This document shows positions 32,631-41,446 of a DNA stretch of 64,000 bases, in pieces (within the stretch, counting starts at the first letter, position 1; each line of letters begins with the position of its first letter). This DNA is from Streptomyces sp. NBC_00285. GTDB taxonomy: Bacteria; Actinomycetota; Actinomycetes; Streptomycetales; Streptomycetaceae. A program made the translations under genes and the position numbers. The notes beneath the pieces were generated by a model that did no database searches, had not been told where the DNA came from, and saw only the letters and a program-made list of their open reading frames with translations. The stretch is taken from positions 9,796,001-9,860,000 of the forward strand of contig NZ_CP108055.1 of NCBI RefSeq assembly GCF_036174265.1, read 5' to 3'.

Positions 32631-33941
32631 ATGACAGAGAATCGGAACGAACCCGCAAGCGGGGAGCGCAGATCACCGAGCCGCAGGACCGTCCTGGCGA
32701 CGGTGGGGGCCTTACCCGTCCTCACAGCCGCGGCGTCGGTCACGGGAACCATTGCCGCTGCAGGCGCAACGGCTGCCACCACAGCGGTCATTGATCTGTC
32801 CGCCACGCGGCAGACGATCCGAGGATTCGGCGGCATGAGCCACACGGCCTGGGCCGGCGACCTGACAGCGGCCCAACGGGACACGGCGTTCGGCACCGGC
32901 GACGGACAGTTGGGGTTCTCTCTGCTGAGGATCCCCGTCGCCGAGGATCGGACGGCCTGGAACCGTGACCTGGCGACGGCGAAGCGCGCGGCCGAACTCG
33001 GCGCGGCGGTCATCGCATCCCCGTGGAATCCTCCGGCCTCCATGGTCGAGACTTTCGTCCACGGCAGCCAGACCAACGCGCGACGTCTGCGGTACGACAT
33101 GTACGGCGCCTACGCCCAGCACCTGAACGACTTCACCACGTACCTGCGGAACAACGGAGTGAATCTGTACGGCATTTCGGTGCAGAACGAGCCTGACTAC
33201 GCGCAGGACTGGACGTGGTGGACCCCCACCGAAATGGTCCGGTTCCTGCGGGAGAACGCCGGCTCGATCGGCACCAGGGTCATCGCGCCGGAATCCTTCC
33301 AGTACCTGAAGAACATGTCCGACCCGATCCTCAACGACCCGGCGGCGCTCGCCAACGTGGACGTAATAGGAGCTCACCTGTACGGCACGCCGTTCGCGAA
33401 CTTCCCGTACCCGCTCTTCAAGCAGAAGGGCGCGGGCAAGGAACTCTGGATGACGGAGGTCTACTACCCCAACAGCTCGGACTCGGCGGACCTCTGGCCC
33501 CAGGCGCTCGACGTGGGGGAGCACCTGCATCGCGCCATGGTGGAGGCCGAGTTCCAGGCCTACATCTGGTGGTACATCCGGCGCAGCTACGGCCCGATGC
33601 GCGAGGACGGGAAGATCAGCAAGCGGGGCGCTGCCATGGCGCACTTCGCCAGGTTCGTCCGACCCGGTTACGTACGGGTGCAGGCAACGGCGACGCCGGC
33701 GACGAACGTGTACGTCTCGGCGTACCGGGGAGGCGGCTCCACGGTCGTCGTCGCCGTCAACAAGGGGACCTCCGCGGTGAGCCAGCAGTTCACCCTGGTG
33801 AACGGTGCCGCGTCCACTGTCTCGTCCTGGCTGACCGACGCGAGCAGGAACGTCGCCTCCCAGGGCATGGCCGGCGTGTCGAACGGCTCCTTCACCGTCA
33901 CGCTCCCTGCTCGAAGCGTGATGACATTCGTGACCCGTTGA
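32631..33941 (+). CDS. Secreted GH30 (subfamily 8-like) glucuronoxylanase, TTA codon at position 28
   Basis: The 436-residue protein has a Tat-like signal (SPSRRTVLATVGALPVLTAA), a GH30 barrel and a beta-rich side domain (FARFVRPGYVRVQATAT onwards). The acid/base is E187 (SVQNEPDY) and the nucleophile E276 (LWMTEVYYP). SYGPMREDGKISKRG contains the arginine that in GH30_8 xylanases contacts the glucuronic acid branch (R324 here). Such enzymes cut glucuronoxylan at positions set by methylglucuronate. Codon 28 is TTA (32712-32714), inside the signal peptide. A perfect CebR-type operator lies upstream, so both bldA and cello-oligosaccharide control are expected. Confidence 0.92.
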   Translation: MTENRNEPASGERRSPSRRTVLATVGALPVLTAAASVTGTIAAAGATAATTAVIDLSATRQTIRGFGGMSHTAWAGDLTAAQRDTAFGTGDGQLGFSLLRIPVAEDRTAWNRDLATAKRAAELGAAVIASPWNPPASMVETFVHGSQTNARRLRYDMYGAYAQHLNDFTTYLRNNGVNLYGISVQNEPDYAQDWTWWTPTEMVRFLRENAGSIGTRVIAPESFQYLKNMSDPILNDPAALANVDVIGAHLYGTPFANFPYPLFKQKGAGKELWMTEVYYPNSSDSADLWPQALDVGEHLHRAMVEAEFQAYIWWYIRRSYGPMREDGKISKRGAAMAHFARFVRPGYVRVQATATPATNVYVSAYRGGGSTVVVAVNKGTSAVSQQFTLVNGAASTVSSWLTDASRNVASQGMAGVSNGSFTVTLPARSVMTFVTR

Positions 33942-34080
33942 CCCGGCCGAAAGCAAAGTAGGTGAGCTGCCCGCACTCAGAACCACCAACGCCATGAGTG
34001 ACGGGGAACGCTGCGAGTACCCCAGCGGAGTTGGGTGGTTGGGCCGTCACCGCAAGCCTCACTTTGTCGAATCAGCAGTG

Positions 34081-34563
34081 TCAAGCCGAGTGCTTGTGCA
34101 TCACGTCGAGGTAGTGCCGATCACGGTGCGGCACGTGGTTGTCCCGTCCCGGCAGGCCGAAGACCGCGCAGACGTCAGCGGGTTGGGTGATGAGGCTGGA
34201 CTGCTCGCCGAAGGTGAGGGTGCTGTTGACCGCATGCTGGCAGTCTGCCTCGTCCAGGGCGGCGATCAGCTCCTCGCGGAGGACGGTGGCGTCGAATGAC
34301 TCGGAGTCGGGCAGCACGAGCGGCGGAAGTTTGGCGGCCGAACCGGGCCAGAGGTTGATCCAGATCCCGCTGACGGTCCGCTGGGTGACCACCAGCCTCA
34401 GCCCGTTCCAGGAGTACGGGTAGCCGTCGATATCGGGCCCCTTCAGGATGTGGGCGGGGTGCGGGCGCCCCGGTCCGAGGAGGTTTTCAGCCTCAGCCAA
34501 GGTCATTCCGCAGTTCAGGGGTCCGAGCTGGCCAGAGAGGGAGAAGTCGACGAGTACGTCCAT
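34081..34563 (-). CDS. Hypothetical protein (160 aa)
   Basis: The ATG at 34563 opens MDVLVDFSLSGQLGPLNCGM; a longer frame upstream is low-complexity and less likely. Visible features are a pattern reminiscent of small immunity-type or SMI1-like folds (GMTLAEAENLLGPG, then YPYSWNGLRLVVTQRTVSGI with WINLWPGS), and a C-terminus HRDRHYLDVMHKHSA. No signal peptide or membrane segment. There is no toxin gene beside it. I do not recognise a specific family; an orphan immunity protein is one guess. Confidence 0.6.
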   Translation of the reverse strand: MDVLVDFSLSGQLGPLNCGMTLAEAENLLGPGRPHPAHILKGPDIDGYPYSWNGLRLVVTQRTVSGIWINLWPGSAAKLPPLVLPDSESFDATVLREELIAALDEADCQHAVNSTLTFGEQSSLITQPADVCAVFGLPGRDNHVPHRDRHYLDVMHKHSA

Positions 34564-34616
34564 CAAGGTCACGACAGTGACTGTGACACGCACCCGAGCC
34601 AGTTTGCACTCCGATA

Positions 34617-34961
34617 TCAGCGTGACGCCGGGCCTGCACTGCCTTCCCGGACGGCGATGAGCGGCACAAGGTGTGAGGGTGGCCGGCTCGTCGAGTTCGC
34701 GGGGTGTCGGTCCTGCGGGTGTCGGAGTGCCGGCCGGGTGGTCAGCAGGCGGTGCAGAGCCGCCTGGCCGTCGTCGACGGCCGCGCGTTCGTCGCTGGTT
34801 AGCGGAATCGCGGCAGTCACTTCCCGCAAGGCGTTTTGGCTTCCAGGACCTGCGGGGGGCCACAGGAGTAGCGCAGTCACCGTTGTGCCGTCGGAAGTGC
34901 GGTGCCGGGGGACGCCGTCGAAGGTGTCGCCGTCAAAGCCGCAGTACGTGCACAGCGGCAT
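34617..34961 (-). CDS. Hypothetical protein with N-terminal CxxC (114 aa)
   Basis: The product begins MPLCTYCGFDGDTFDGVPRH, where the CxxC pair could be half of a small zinc site. A helical segment with IPLTSDERAAVDDGQAALHR follows, and the tail is Pro/Arg/Ser-rich. It lies 53 nt upstream of the other hypothetical gene on the same strand and could share its transcript. Ribosome binding site evidence is weak. I recognise no named family. Confidence 0.5.
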   Translation of the reverse strand: MPLCTYCGFDGDTFDGVPRHRTSDGTTVTALLLWPPAGPGSQNALREVTAAIPLTSDERAAVDDGQAALHRLLTTRPALRHPQDRHPANSTSRPPSHLVPLIAVREGSAGPASR

Positions 34962-35108
34962 CCCCGGGAGTTTCGGAGTCGGGGCCGGCGCGGGGACGCT
35001 GAGGTGACGGACCGCGTGGTCATGACGGAATCCTCCTGTGTTGTGTGGGGACGTCGAGCAAGTGCGGTGCGGCGAGTCCGACGGTATGTGAGGTGCGAGC
35101 AGTACGTG

Positions 35109-36449
35109 CTATTCGGCGGGCTCGGCGGTCCGCGGGATCCGTACGACCAGGGCCTTCAAGGCCGCGACGAGGCAGAGTGCGGTCAGTGCGGTCCAGACGA
35201 CGTTGTACGTGCCGAACAGATCGCGGGCGGTGGCGCCGAGGAAGGCAGAGGCGCCCGCACCCAGTTGGTGAGCGGAGTTGGTCCATCCGAAGACGATGGG
35301 ACCGTCGTCGCCGTACGCCCGCTGAGTGAGCGTGATGACCGGTGGAACGGTCGCGACGTCGACGAGACCGTAGGCCACCGTGAAGATGATCAAGGAGGGT
35401 CGGACGGTGGATGAAAGCACCATCGGCAGGGTCAGCAGGGTGAGCGCTCGGACGGTGAAGCAGACGGCCAGCAGGCGGCGGGGGTCGAAGCGATCGGTGA
35501 GCCAGCCGGAGACGACCGCGCCCAGGGAGGAGAAGACGCCGATGAGGGACAGCGCTGAGGCGGCGGCAGTCGCGTGCATGCCGTGTTCCTGGGCGGCGGG
35601 CACCCAGTTGCTCCACATGATCCCGTTGGTGGAGGCGCCGCAGATGATGAACATGCCTGCAAGCAGCCAGAAGGTTCCGGTGCGGGCGGCGTCAAAGAGG
35701 ACTGTCACGGTGCGGCGGGCGGCGCCTTGGACGGGTGCGGGCTTGGCAACGAAGTGTTCGCCTCCGTAGGGGAGGACGCCGATGTCGGCCGGATGGTCGC
35801 GCAGGAGCAGGGCCACGAGTCCGGATACGGCCAGAGCCGCGAGGGCCAGCGTCACTACCGGGGGCTTCCAGTCGTAGCGGTCCACCGACCAGGCGAGCAG
35901 CGGCAGGAAGACCAGTTGCCCCAGGTGGCTGGAGGCGCTCAACGCACCGGTGACCAGACCGCGCCGCCGCACGAACCAGCGGTCGGCCACGAGGGCGGCG
36001 AAGGTCATGGTCAGACAGCCGCTGCCCAGGCCGATCAGTACGCCCCAGTAAAGGATCAGTTGCCACGGGGAAGCCATCGCGGTGGTGAGCAGGGCACCGG
36101 CTGCGATGAGCAGCATGGCGCCCGCCGCGACACGGCGGATGCCGGCACGGTCCATCAGCGCCGCCGCGAAGGGGGCGGTGAAGCCGAAAAGGACCATGTT
36201 GACGGAAGCGGCCAGCGCGATCTGGCCACGATCCCAGGCGTACTGCTCGTGCAGCGGAGTGACCAGCAGGCCCGGGACGGTGGTGAAGACGCCGGCCGTC
36301 ACGATGGCGGCCCCCGCGATGACGGCGATTGCCCACGCGCGGTGCAGACCGGAGGGGGAGCGTACGGGCACGACGGGCGACGGCGAAGCAGCGGGTGCAG
36401 GCGTGGGGGGCGAGGAGACCGGGGGCTGGGCCTGTGGGTGCTGAACCAT
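35109..36449 (-). CDS. MFS transporter
   Basis: The 446-residue protein has a Pro-rich cytosolic N-terminus and twelve predicted membrane segments. The first is AWAIAVIAGAAIVTAGVFTT. The MFS loop 2-3 region reads FAAALMDRAGIRRVAAGAML, and a mid-protein loop carries RDHPADIGVLPYGG, typical of the oxalate/formate or monocarboxylate-type exporters (SPLEEN-like sequences in this group). The substrate is unknown. The start is only 52 nt from the divergent GlxA-type regulator, which probably controls it. Confidence 0.85.
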   Translation of the reverse strand: MVQHPQAQPPVSSPPTPAPAASPSPVVPVRSPSGLHRAWAIAVIAGAAIVTAGVFTTVPGLLVTPLHEQYAWDRGQIALAASVNMVLFGFTAPFAAALMDRAGIRRVAAGAMLLIAAGALLTTAMASPWQLILYWGVLIGLGSGCLTMTFAALVADRWFVRRRGLVTGALSASSHLGQLVFLPLLAWSVDRYDWKPPVVTLALAALAVSGLVALLLRDHPADIGVLPYGGEHFVAKPAPVQGAARRTVTVLFDAARTGTFWLLAGMFIICGASTNGIMWSNWVPAAQEHGMHATAAASALSLIGVFSSLGAVVSGWLTDRFDPRRLLAVCFTVRALTLLTLPMVLSSTVRPSLIIFTVAYGLVDVATVPPVITLTQRAYGDDGPIVFGWTNSAHQLGAGASAFLGATARDLFGTYNVVWTALTALCLVAALKALVVRIPRTAEPAE

Positions 36450-36501
36450 GTTTTCAGCCTGTCGGCGAGAGGTGCATGCATCGAGTGTCTGTATGGCCTA
36501 G

Positions 36502-37635
36502 ATGCGCAAGGATGTGGCCATGCATGAGGCCACGGAGTCCAGGACCGTCTTTGCGCACCCCGAGCGCCACCATGTCGCCGTCCTGGCGCGCCAGATGACG
36601 CTCCCCATCGAGCTGGGCATCATCCACCAGGTGTTCGGCCAGGCCAAAGAGGGCGCGTCAGCAGACGGCAAGCCGCTGTACGAGGTTGCCACCTGCGCCC
36701 TGCGCAGCGGAGAGCTGCGCACGGACGGCGACTTCACCGTCAACGTCCGGCACGGACCCGAAGCCCTGGCCGGGGCCGACACGGTGATCGTGATGTCCTC
36801 CTACGAGGACTACGAGCAGCAGGAGCCGACCCTGCCGGCGCCGCTCGCCGAGGCGCTTGCCCTTATCCGCCCCGGCACCCGCATCGCCTCCATCTGCACG
36901 GGCGCTTTCGTCCTCGCCTCCGCCGGGCTGCTCGACGGACGGACCGCGACGACGCACTGGCGCTACGCAGACCGCTTCGCCCGCCTGTTCCCTCAGGTCG
37001 AGCTGGACGCCGACGTGCTGTACACCGACGGCGGCGACGTGCTCACCTCGGCGGGCTGCGCCTCCGGGATCGACCTGTGCCTGCACATGATCCGGCGCGA
37101 CTTCGGCATGGCCGTCGCCAACGATGTCGCCCGCCGAACCGTCGTACCGCCGCACCGGGAAGGAGGGCAGGCGCAGTATGTCCGCCGCCCCGTGCCGGAG
37201 CCGTCCTGGCCCTCCACTGCGGCCGCGCGCGGCTGGGCCCTGGAGCGGCTGGCGGAACCCGTCACCCTCGACCGGATGGCTGCCCAGGAAGCCACCAGCG
37301 TACGGAACTTCACGCGCCGCTTCCGCGAGGAGGTCGGCACCACGCCGATGAACTGGCTGACCCAGCAGCGCATCGAGCACGCCCGCGAGCTGCTGGAGGA
37401 ATCGGATCTGCCGGTCGACCAGGTGGCCGAACGGGCGGGCCTCGGCACGGCCGCGAACCTCCGCCAGCATTTCCACACGGTGCTGGGCACTTCGCCCAGC
37501 ACCTACCGGGCCGTGTTCCGTGGACCGGGCCGCGCGACGGCACAGGAGGGCAGTGTGACGGCGGCACGCCGAAGCGCGGGACAGCAGGAAACGGGCGCCC
37601 CGCGCACGGGAGACGACATGAGCTCCGGAGCCTGA
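36502..37635 (+). CDS. GlxA-type AraC-family regulator with DJ-1/PfpI domain
   Basis: The 377-residue protein (a second ATG at 36520 is possible) has an N-terminal DJ-1/PfpI amidotransferase-like sensor (VAVLARQMTLPIELGIIHQV, then RIASICTGAFVLASAGLLDG and TTHWRYADRFARLFP). The cysteine in CTGAF is in the nucleophile-elbow position. Two C-terminal AraC helix-turn-helix units follow (LDRMAAQEATSVRNFTRRFR and LPVDQVAERAGLGTAANLRQ, then HFHTVLGTSPSTYR). Members activate neighbouring genes in response to small metabolites. It is divergent from the MFS transporter. Confidence 0.9.
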   Translation: MRKDVAMHEATESRTVFAHPERHHVAVLARQMTLPIELGIIHQVFGQAKEGASADGKPLYEVATCALRSGELRTDGDFTVNVRHGPEALAGADTVIVMSSYEDYEQQEPTLPAPLAEALALIRPGTRIASICTGAFVLASAGLLDGRTATTHWRYADRFARLFPQVELDADVLYTDGGDVLTSAGCASGIDLCLHMIRRDFGMAVANDVARRTVVPPHREGGQAQYVRRPVPEPSWPSTAAARGWALERLAEPVTLDRMAAQEATSVRNFTRRFREEVGTTPMNWLTQQRIEHARELLEESDLPVDQVAERAGLGTAANLRQHFHTVLGTSPSTYRAVFRGPGRATAQEGSVTAARRSAGQQETGAPRTGDDMSSGA

Positions 37636-37636
37636 A

Positions 37637-37840
37637 TCAGCCCGTGAACTTCCGGTTCCCGAGGTGCTGCGGACGCGGCTTGGGCGCGGCGAACGGCTCT
37701 TCGAGGGTGCTCTCCACGCTGTTGCCGACGATGAACATATTGGAGCGCGGGAATGGCGGGCACGCGAAGCGATTCCCCGTGGAACTCGGGCGGCGTCTCG
37801 TCGGCCCACGGGATGAACGTCCTGTGCGTCCATCCGCACT
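37637..37840 (-). pseudogene. Possible frameshifted remnant
   Basis: On the minus strand one frame reads HRTFIPWADETPPEFHGESL followed by RVPAIP. The next continues as RSNMFIVGNSVESTLEEPFA and APKPRPQHLGNRKFTG to a stop at 37637. Read together they look like a protein tail broken by one frameshift. I do not recognise it. Confidence 0.35.
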
Positions 37841-38181
37841 CCGGAGTCCGGCATGGCGAACGGCGATCTTCGGCAGATGCAGTGGGCGATGTCGGCGGCG
37901 CTGCTGCCTCTGTCGCGGACGAGACCTCCGTGGATGCCAGGTCAGCAGGTCGTGCCTGTATCTCGGTCGCATCGAAATGCCGATGCCTGCAAGGCTCAGC
38001 TGCCGTGTGGGGAACAGTTGGTCCGGTCGGTGGGGTTGCATCGACTGGGGGACCGGTGTCGCACGGGCATGGAACACGGAGACCGCAAGGTCGTCCTGTG
38101 TCAGCAGGATCTGGGCCCCTGGATCGCGGTATGCCTGTCGTGCGCTTGGATCAAGACGTATTTCTACAGGAGGACTTTTTC
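37841..38181. other. Spacer upstream of the PIG-L gene, no gene seen
   Basis: Open frames here lack convincing starts or protein-like composition. The segment presumably carries the promoter of the downstream deacetylase. Confidence 0.4.
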
Positions 38182-39015
38182 ATGACCGACCGGCCTTTGA
38201 CGCTCATGGCAGTACACGCCCACCCCGACGACGAAGCCACCGGAACCGGAGGGGTCCTCGCGCGGTACGCGGCGGAGGGCATACGCACGGTTCTTGTGAC
38301 CTGTACCGACGGTGGTTGCGGTGATGGGCCGGGGGGTGTCAAGCCGGGCGACCCCGGACACGATCCGGAGTCGGTCGCCTTGATGCGTCGCCGGGAACTT
38401 GAGGCGAGCTGCGAGGTCCTGAAGATCAGCGATCTGGAGACGTTGGACTACGCCGACTCCGGGATGATGGGCTGGCCGAGCAACGACGCCCCCGGAGCCT
38501 TCTGGAATACCCCCGTGGAGGAAGGCGCCGCCCGACTCGCGGAACTCATGCGGCACTACCGACCTGATGTGGTCGTCACCTATGACGAGAACGGCTTCTA
38601 CGGCCATCCCGACCACATACAGGCCCACCGCATCACGATGGCTGCGCTGGAGATGACCACGCTGACGCCGAAGGTGTACTGGACGACTATGCCCCGCTCG
38701 ATGATGCAGCAGTTCGGCGAGATCATCCGCGAGTTTCATGAGGACATGCCCGAGCCGGACCCCGCCGAGGCTGCCGCTCTGGCCGAGATCGGCCTTCCGG
38801 ACGATGAGATCACCACGTGGGTGGACACCACCGCGTTCAGCGGCCAGAAGTTCGACGCGCTGGCCGCGCACGCCAGTCAGGGCGAGAACATCTTCTTCCT
38901 CAAGATGGGCAAGCAGAGGTTCGGCGAGTTCATGGGAACGGAGACCTTCGTACGTGTCCAGGACGCCACCGGCGCTGCCGTACCCGAGAAGGATCTCTTC
39001 GACGGACTGCGCTGA
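38182..39015 (+). CDS. PIG-L / LmbE-family N-deacetylase
   Basis: The ATG at 38182 follows an AGGAGG site 8 nt upstream; longer frames are shadows. The 277 residues have the zinc motif AHPDDEATGTGG near the N-terminus, the second motif YGHPDHIQAH and the C-terminal HASQ. Together they supply the metal ligands of the family. PIG-L enzymes hydrolyse N-acetyl groups or amides; in actinomycetes they include MshB and Mca of mycothiol metabolism. Its length and the FxxxNAPGAFW-like insert fit this group, but the exact substrate is open. Confidence 0.85.
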   Translation: MTDRPLTLMAVHAHPDDEATGTGGVLARYAAEGIRTVLVTCTDGGCGDGPGGVKPGDPGHDPESVALMRRRELEASCEVLKISDLETLDYADSGMMGWPSNDAPGAFWNTPVEEGAARLAELMRHYRPDVVVTYDENGFYGHPDHIQAHRITMAALEMTTLTPKVYWTTMPRSMMQQFGEIIREFHEDMPEPDPAEAAALAEIGLPDDEITTWVDTTAFSGQKFDALAAHASQGENIFFLKMGKQRFGEFMGTETFVRVQDATGAAVPEKDLFDGLR

Positions 39016-39352
39016 GCCGGTAGGCCGACCGGCAGGGGGCCGGGGGCCGGGAGAGCTCACGGGCCACACCCGGGGGTTTGTCCACGCGAGCTCCGCCCGG
39101 GCAGTCCGCGTGGCGGCCCTCGCCGATGACGTCGCAACCTGGCCGAACTGCTGACCCGACACCGCGCTCGTCCTCAACCGCCCGACAACCACAGGGCTGT
39201 GAGGTCCGAGCGCGGCGTTGGCCGTCGGACGGCTTGGTGTTCCTTGATCGACCCGGCACGTTTGATCGTCTTGCCGACGTTGCGGAACCTCGCTCCCAGG
39301 GACGCGGAGGTCAGTCGCGGTTCCTCCTCGACCCGGCGTGTGCGCTGGTTTC
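39016..39352. other. Intergenic spacer, no gene seen
   Basis: This gap of 337 nt separates the convergent PIG-L and PPOX genes. Frames on both strands are Arg/Pro-rich shadows. No clear terminator hairpin was found. Confidence 0.5.
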
Positions 39353-39811
39353 TCAGTCGTGGGAGGGGATGTCCAGGGCGGTCCCGTACAGGCGGGTCAC
39401 CCGGATCAGGATCACCACGCGACGGTCGGGCAGCGGCTGCTCTCCGGGGGCCGCCCCGTCGACCGGGTCCACTATCTCCGCCTCGCCTTCCGCCACGGCG
39501 AACGACCAGACGTCCGGGCCACTGACGTGCAGTGAGGTGTGCGGGTCGCGGCGCAACTGGCGGACCTTGAGGCGGTCGGCGGTGGAGGAGACGCGCAGTA
39601 CGCGCTCCTCGGCGTTCCAGTCGTAGAGGACGGTCGACAGGTGCGGGTGGCCGGTGTTCCTGACGCTCGCGAGTACGCCGAACTGCTGTTGCCGCAGCAA
39701 CTGGGAGAGCTCCTGGTCGGTGAGCGCGCGAGGGGCCGGTCCGTCGTTCTTGGTGGTGACCGTGGTGACCGTGGTGACCGTGGTGGTTTCGGTGGCGGAG
39801 TTCTCGCTCAC
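39353..39811 (-). CDS. PPOX-class FMN/F420-dependent oxidoreductase-like protein
   Basis: The 152-residue product has the split beta-barrel pattern of pyridoxamine 5'-phosphate oxidase-like proteins: LTDQELSQLLRQQQFGVLAS, NTGHPHLSTVLYDWNAEERV and LRVSSTADRLKVRQLRRDPH, then TSLHVSGPDVWSFAVAEGEA. In actinobacteria these often bind coenzyme F420. The N-terminal 20 residues are a Thr/Val repeat (TVTTVTTVTTK) encoded by a 9-bp DNA repeat and are probably disordered. It lies 48 nt downstream of the MFS gene on the same strand. Confidence 0.82.
   Translation of the reverse strand: MSENSATETTTVTTVTTVTTKNDGPAPRALTDQELSQLLRQQQFGVLASVRNTGHPHLSTVLYDWNAEERVLRVSSTADRLKVRQLRRDPHTSLHVSGPDVWSFAVAEGEAEIVDPVDGAAPGEQPLPDRRVVILIRVTRLYGTALDIPSHD
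39753..39790. repeat. 9-bp tandem repeat in the PPOX gene 5' end
   Basis: GTGGTGACC is repeated three times exactly (39753-39779) with a partial fourth copy. The unit is a multiple of three, so copy changes would only alter the length of the Thr/Val-rich N-terminus. Confidence 0.8.
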
Positions 39812-39859
39812 GTGGATCGGCCTTTCAGCAGTGGGGACGGCGTTGGGGGACAGGGCGGG

Positions 39860-41332
39860 TCAGACGGCTGCGGTGTGAGCGGGAGCCTGAGCGTCGGCGG
39901 CCGGCTCCTCGGCGGCCCGGCGCAGCATCGTGAAGGCGACGGTGAAGGCGACGACGAGGAGCCCAGCGCCCACCGTGAAGGCGAGCCGGTAGCCGCCGGT
40001 GAGCGCCTCGGCCTCTGTCCGGCCGGCCGCCGCAAGGCTCTCGGTACGGGAGGCGGCCAGGGTGGACAGAACGGCGACGCCCAGGGCCATGCCGATCTGC
40101 TGAGTGGTGTTGAACAGGCCGGACGCGAGACCGGCGTCCTTTTCGTTCGCGCCGGACATACCGAGTGCGGTCAGCGCCGGCAGCGCGAGACCGAAGCCCG
40201 CAGCGAGCAGCATGACCGGGAGGAGATCGACCGGGTAACTGGCCCGCACGGGGAGGCGGGTGAGGAGACCCAGGACGCCGATGAGGAGCACGATGCCGGC
40301 CAGCAGGACGTTGCGCTCACCGAAGCGGGCGTTGAGCCGGGCGGAGACCCCGAGGGAGACGGCACCGATGACGGCGGCTGCCGGGAGCATCGCGAGGCCG
40401 GTCTCGGCGGCGCCGTATCCGAGCACCTTCTGGAGGTACAGGGCGACGAGGATCTGGAAGGAGAAGAGCGCGGCGACCATCAGGATCTGGACCAGGTTGG
40501 CGGCGGAGACGCTGCGCGAACGGAAGATCCGCAGCGGCATCAGGGGGTTGTGCGCGGTCGCCTGACGGACGAGGAACGCGGCGAGCAGTACGGCGGCGAG
40601 GGAGCCGAAGCAGAGAGTGCGCCCCGAAGTCCAGCCGTACTCCTCGACCTTGACGACGGTGTAGATGCCGAGCATCAGGCCGGCGGTGACCAGAATCGCG
40701 CCGAGTACGTCCGCGCCCGCCTTGAGGCCCAGACCGATGTCACCGGGCAGGACGCGTACGGCGATGGCGAGGACGGCGATGCCGATCGGCAGGTTGATGA
40801 AGAAGATCCAGTGCCAGTTGAGCGTGTCGGTGAGTACGCCGCCGAGGACCTGGCCGATGGATGCGCCCGCCGCGCCGGTGAAGCTGAAGACGGCAATGGC
40901 CCTGGCGCGCTCCCTGAGCTCGGTGAACAGTGTCACGAGAATGCCGAGGCTGACGGCGGAGGCCATCGCGCTGCCGATGCCCTGGAGGAAGCGGGCGGCG
41001 ATCAGTACGGCGGGCGAGGTGGCCGCCCCGGCCAGCAGTGAGGCGGCGGTGAAGACGACGGTGCCCGCCAGGAACATGCGCCTGCGGCCTATCAGGTCGC
41101 CGAGCCGGCCGGCCAGCAGAAGCAGGCTGCCGAACGCGATGAGGTAGGCGTTGACGACCCAGCTCAGGCCGGCAGGTGTGAACCCCAGGTCCTGCTGGAT
41201 GGCCGGCATCGCCACGGTGACGATGGAGCCGTCGAGGACGACCATCAGCATCCCGGCGGCGATGACTCCGAGGGCGAGCTGTGGTGAGCGCGGGGCTGCG
41301 GGTGAGGGTGCGGAGCCGGATCCAGCAAACAT
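39860..41332 (-). CDS. DHA2-family MFS multidrug exporter
   Basis: The 490-residue protein has fourteen predicted membrane segments and drug:H+ antiporter-2 motifs: LDGSIVTVAMPAIQQDLGFT with motif D1, NAYLIAFGSLLLLAGRLGDL with motif A (GRLGDLIGRRRMF), and the GAAGASIGQVLGGVLTD motif C region. EmrB/QacA-type members export structurally diverse toxic compounds. It lies downstream of a MarR-type regulator on the same strand with its own 114-nt upstream region, which contains an imperfect palindrome. Confidence 0.92.
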   Translation of the reverse strand: MFAGSGSAPSPAAPRSPQLALGVIAAGMLMVVLDGSIVTVAMPAIQQDLGFTPAGLSWVVNAYLIAFGSLLLLAGRLGDLIGRRRMFLAGTVVFTAASLLAGAATSPAVLIAARFLQGIGSAMASAVSLGILVTLFTELRERARAIAVFSFTGAAGASIGQVLGGVLTDTLNWHWIFFINLPIGIAVLAIAVRVLPGDIGLGLKAGADVLGAILVTAGLMLGIYTVVKVEEYGWTSGRTLCFGSLAAVLLAAFLVRQATAHNPLMPLRIFRSRSVSAANLVQILMVAALFSFQILVALYLQKVLGYGAAETGLAMLPAAAVIGAVSLGVSARLNARFGERNVLLAGIVLLIGVLGLLTRLPVRASYPVDLLPVMLLAAGFGLALPALTALGMSGANEKDAGLASGLFNTTQQIGMALGVAVLSTLAASRTESLAAAGRTEAEALTGGYRLAFTVGAGLLVVAFTVAFTMLRRAAEEPAADAQAPAHTAAV

Positions 41333-41341
41333 GCGGTGTCT

Positions 41342-41362
41342 CCTGTCGGTTGAGGCAACAGG
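41342..41362. promoter_or_regulatory. Imperfect palindrome upstream of the MFS exporter
   Basis: CCTGT (41342-41346) and ACAGG (41358-41362) are the arms of a 21-bp imperfect palindrome ending 10 nt before the MFS start and overlapping its ribosome binding site. It may be a second MarR site or an RNA hairpin limiting translation. Confidence 0.3.
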
Positions 41363-41446
41363 AGAGACCGTAGCAGATGGTTTTGTTGCAGACTATTTCT
41401 TTCGGCCTCACTTCGAGACCGCGTCCCCGCTTTCCCGCGTCCCCGC

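Noticed and set aside
37753..38181. Upstream extension of the PIG-L deacetylase
   Set aside because: The AGGAGG site and the family N-terminus place the start at 38182.
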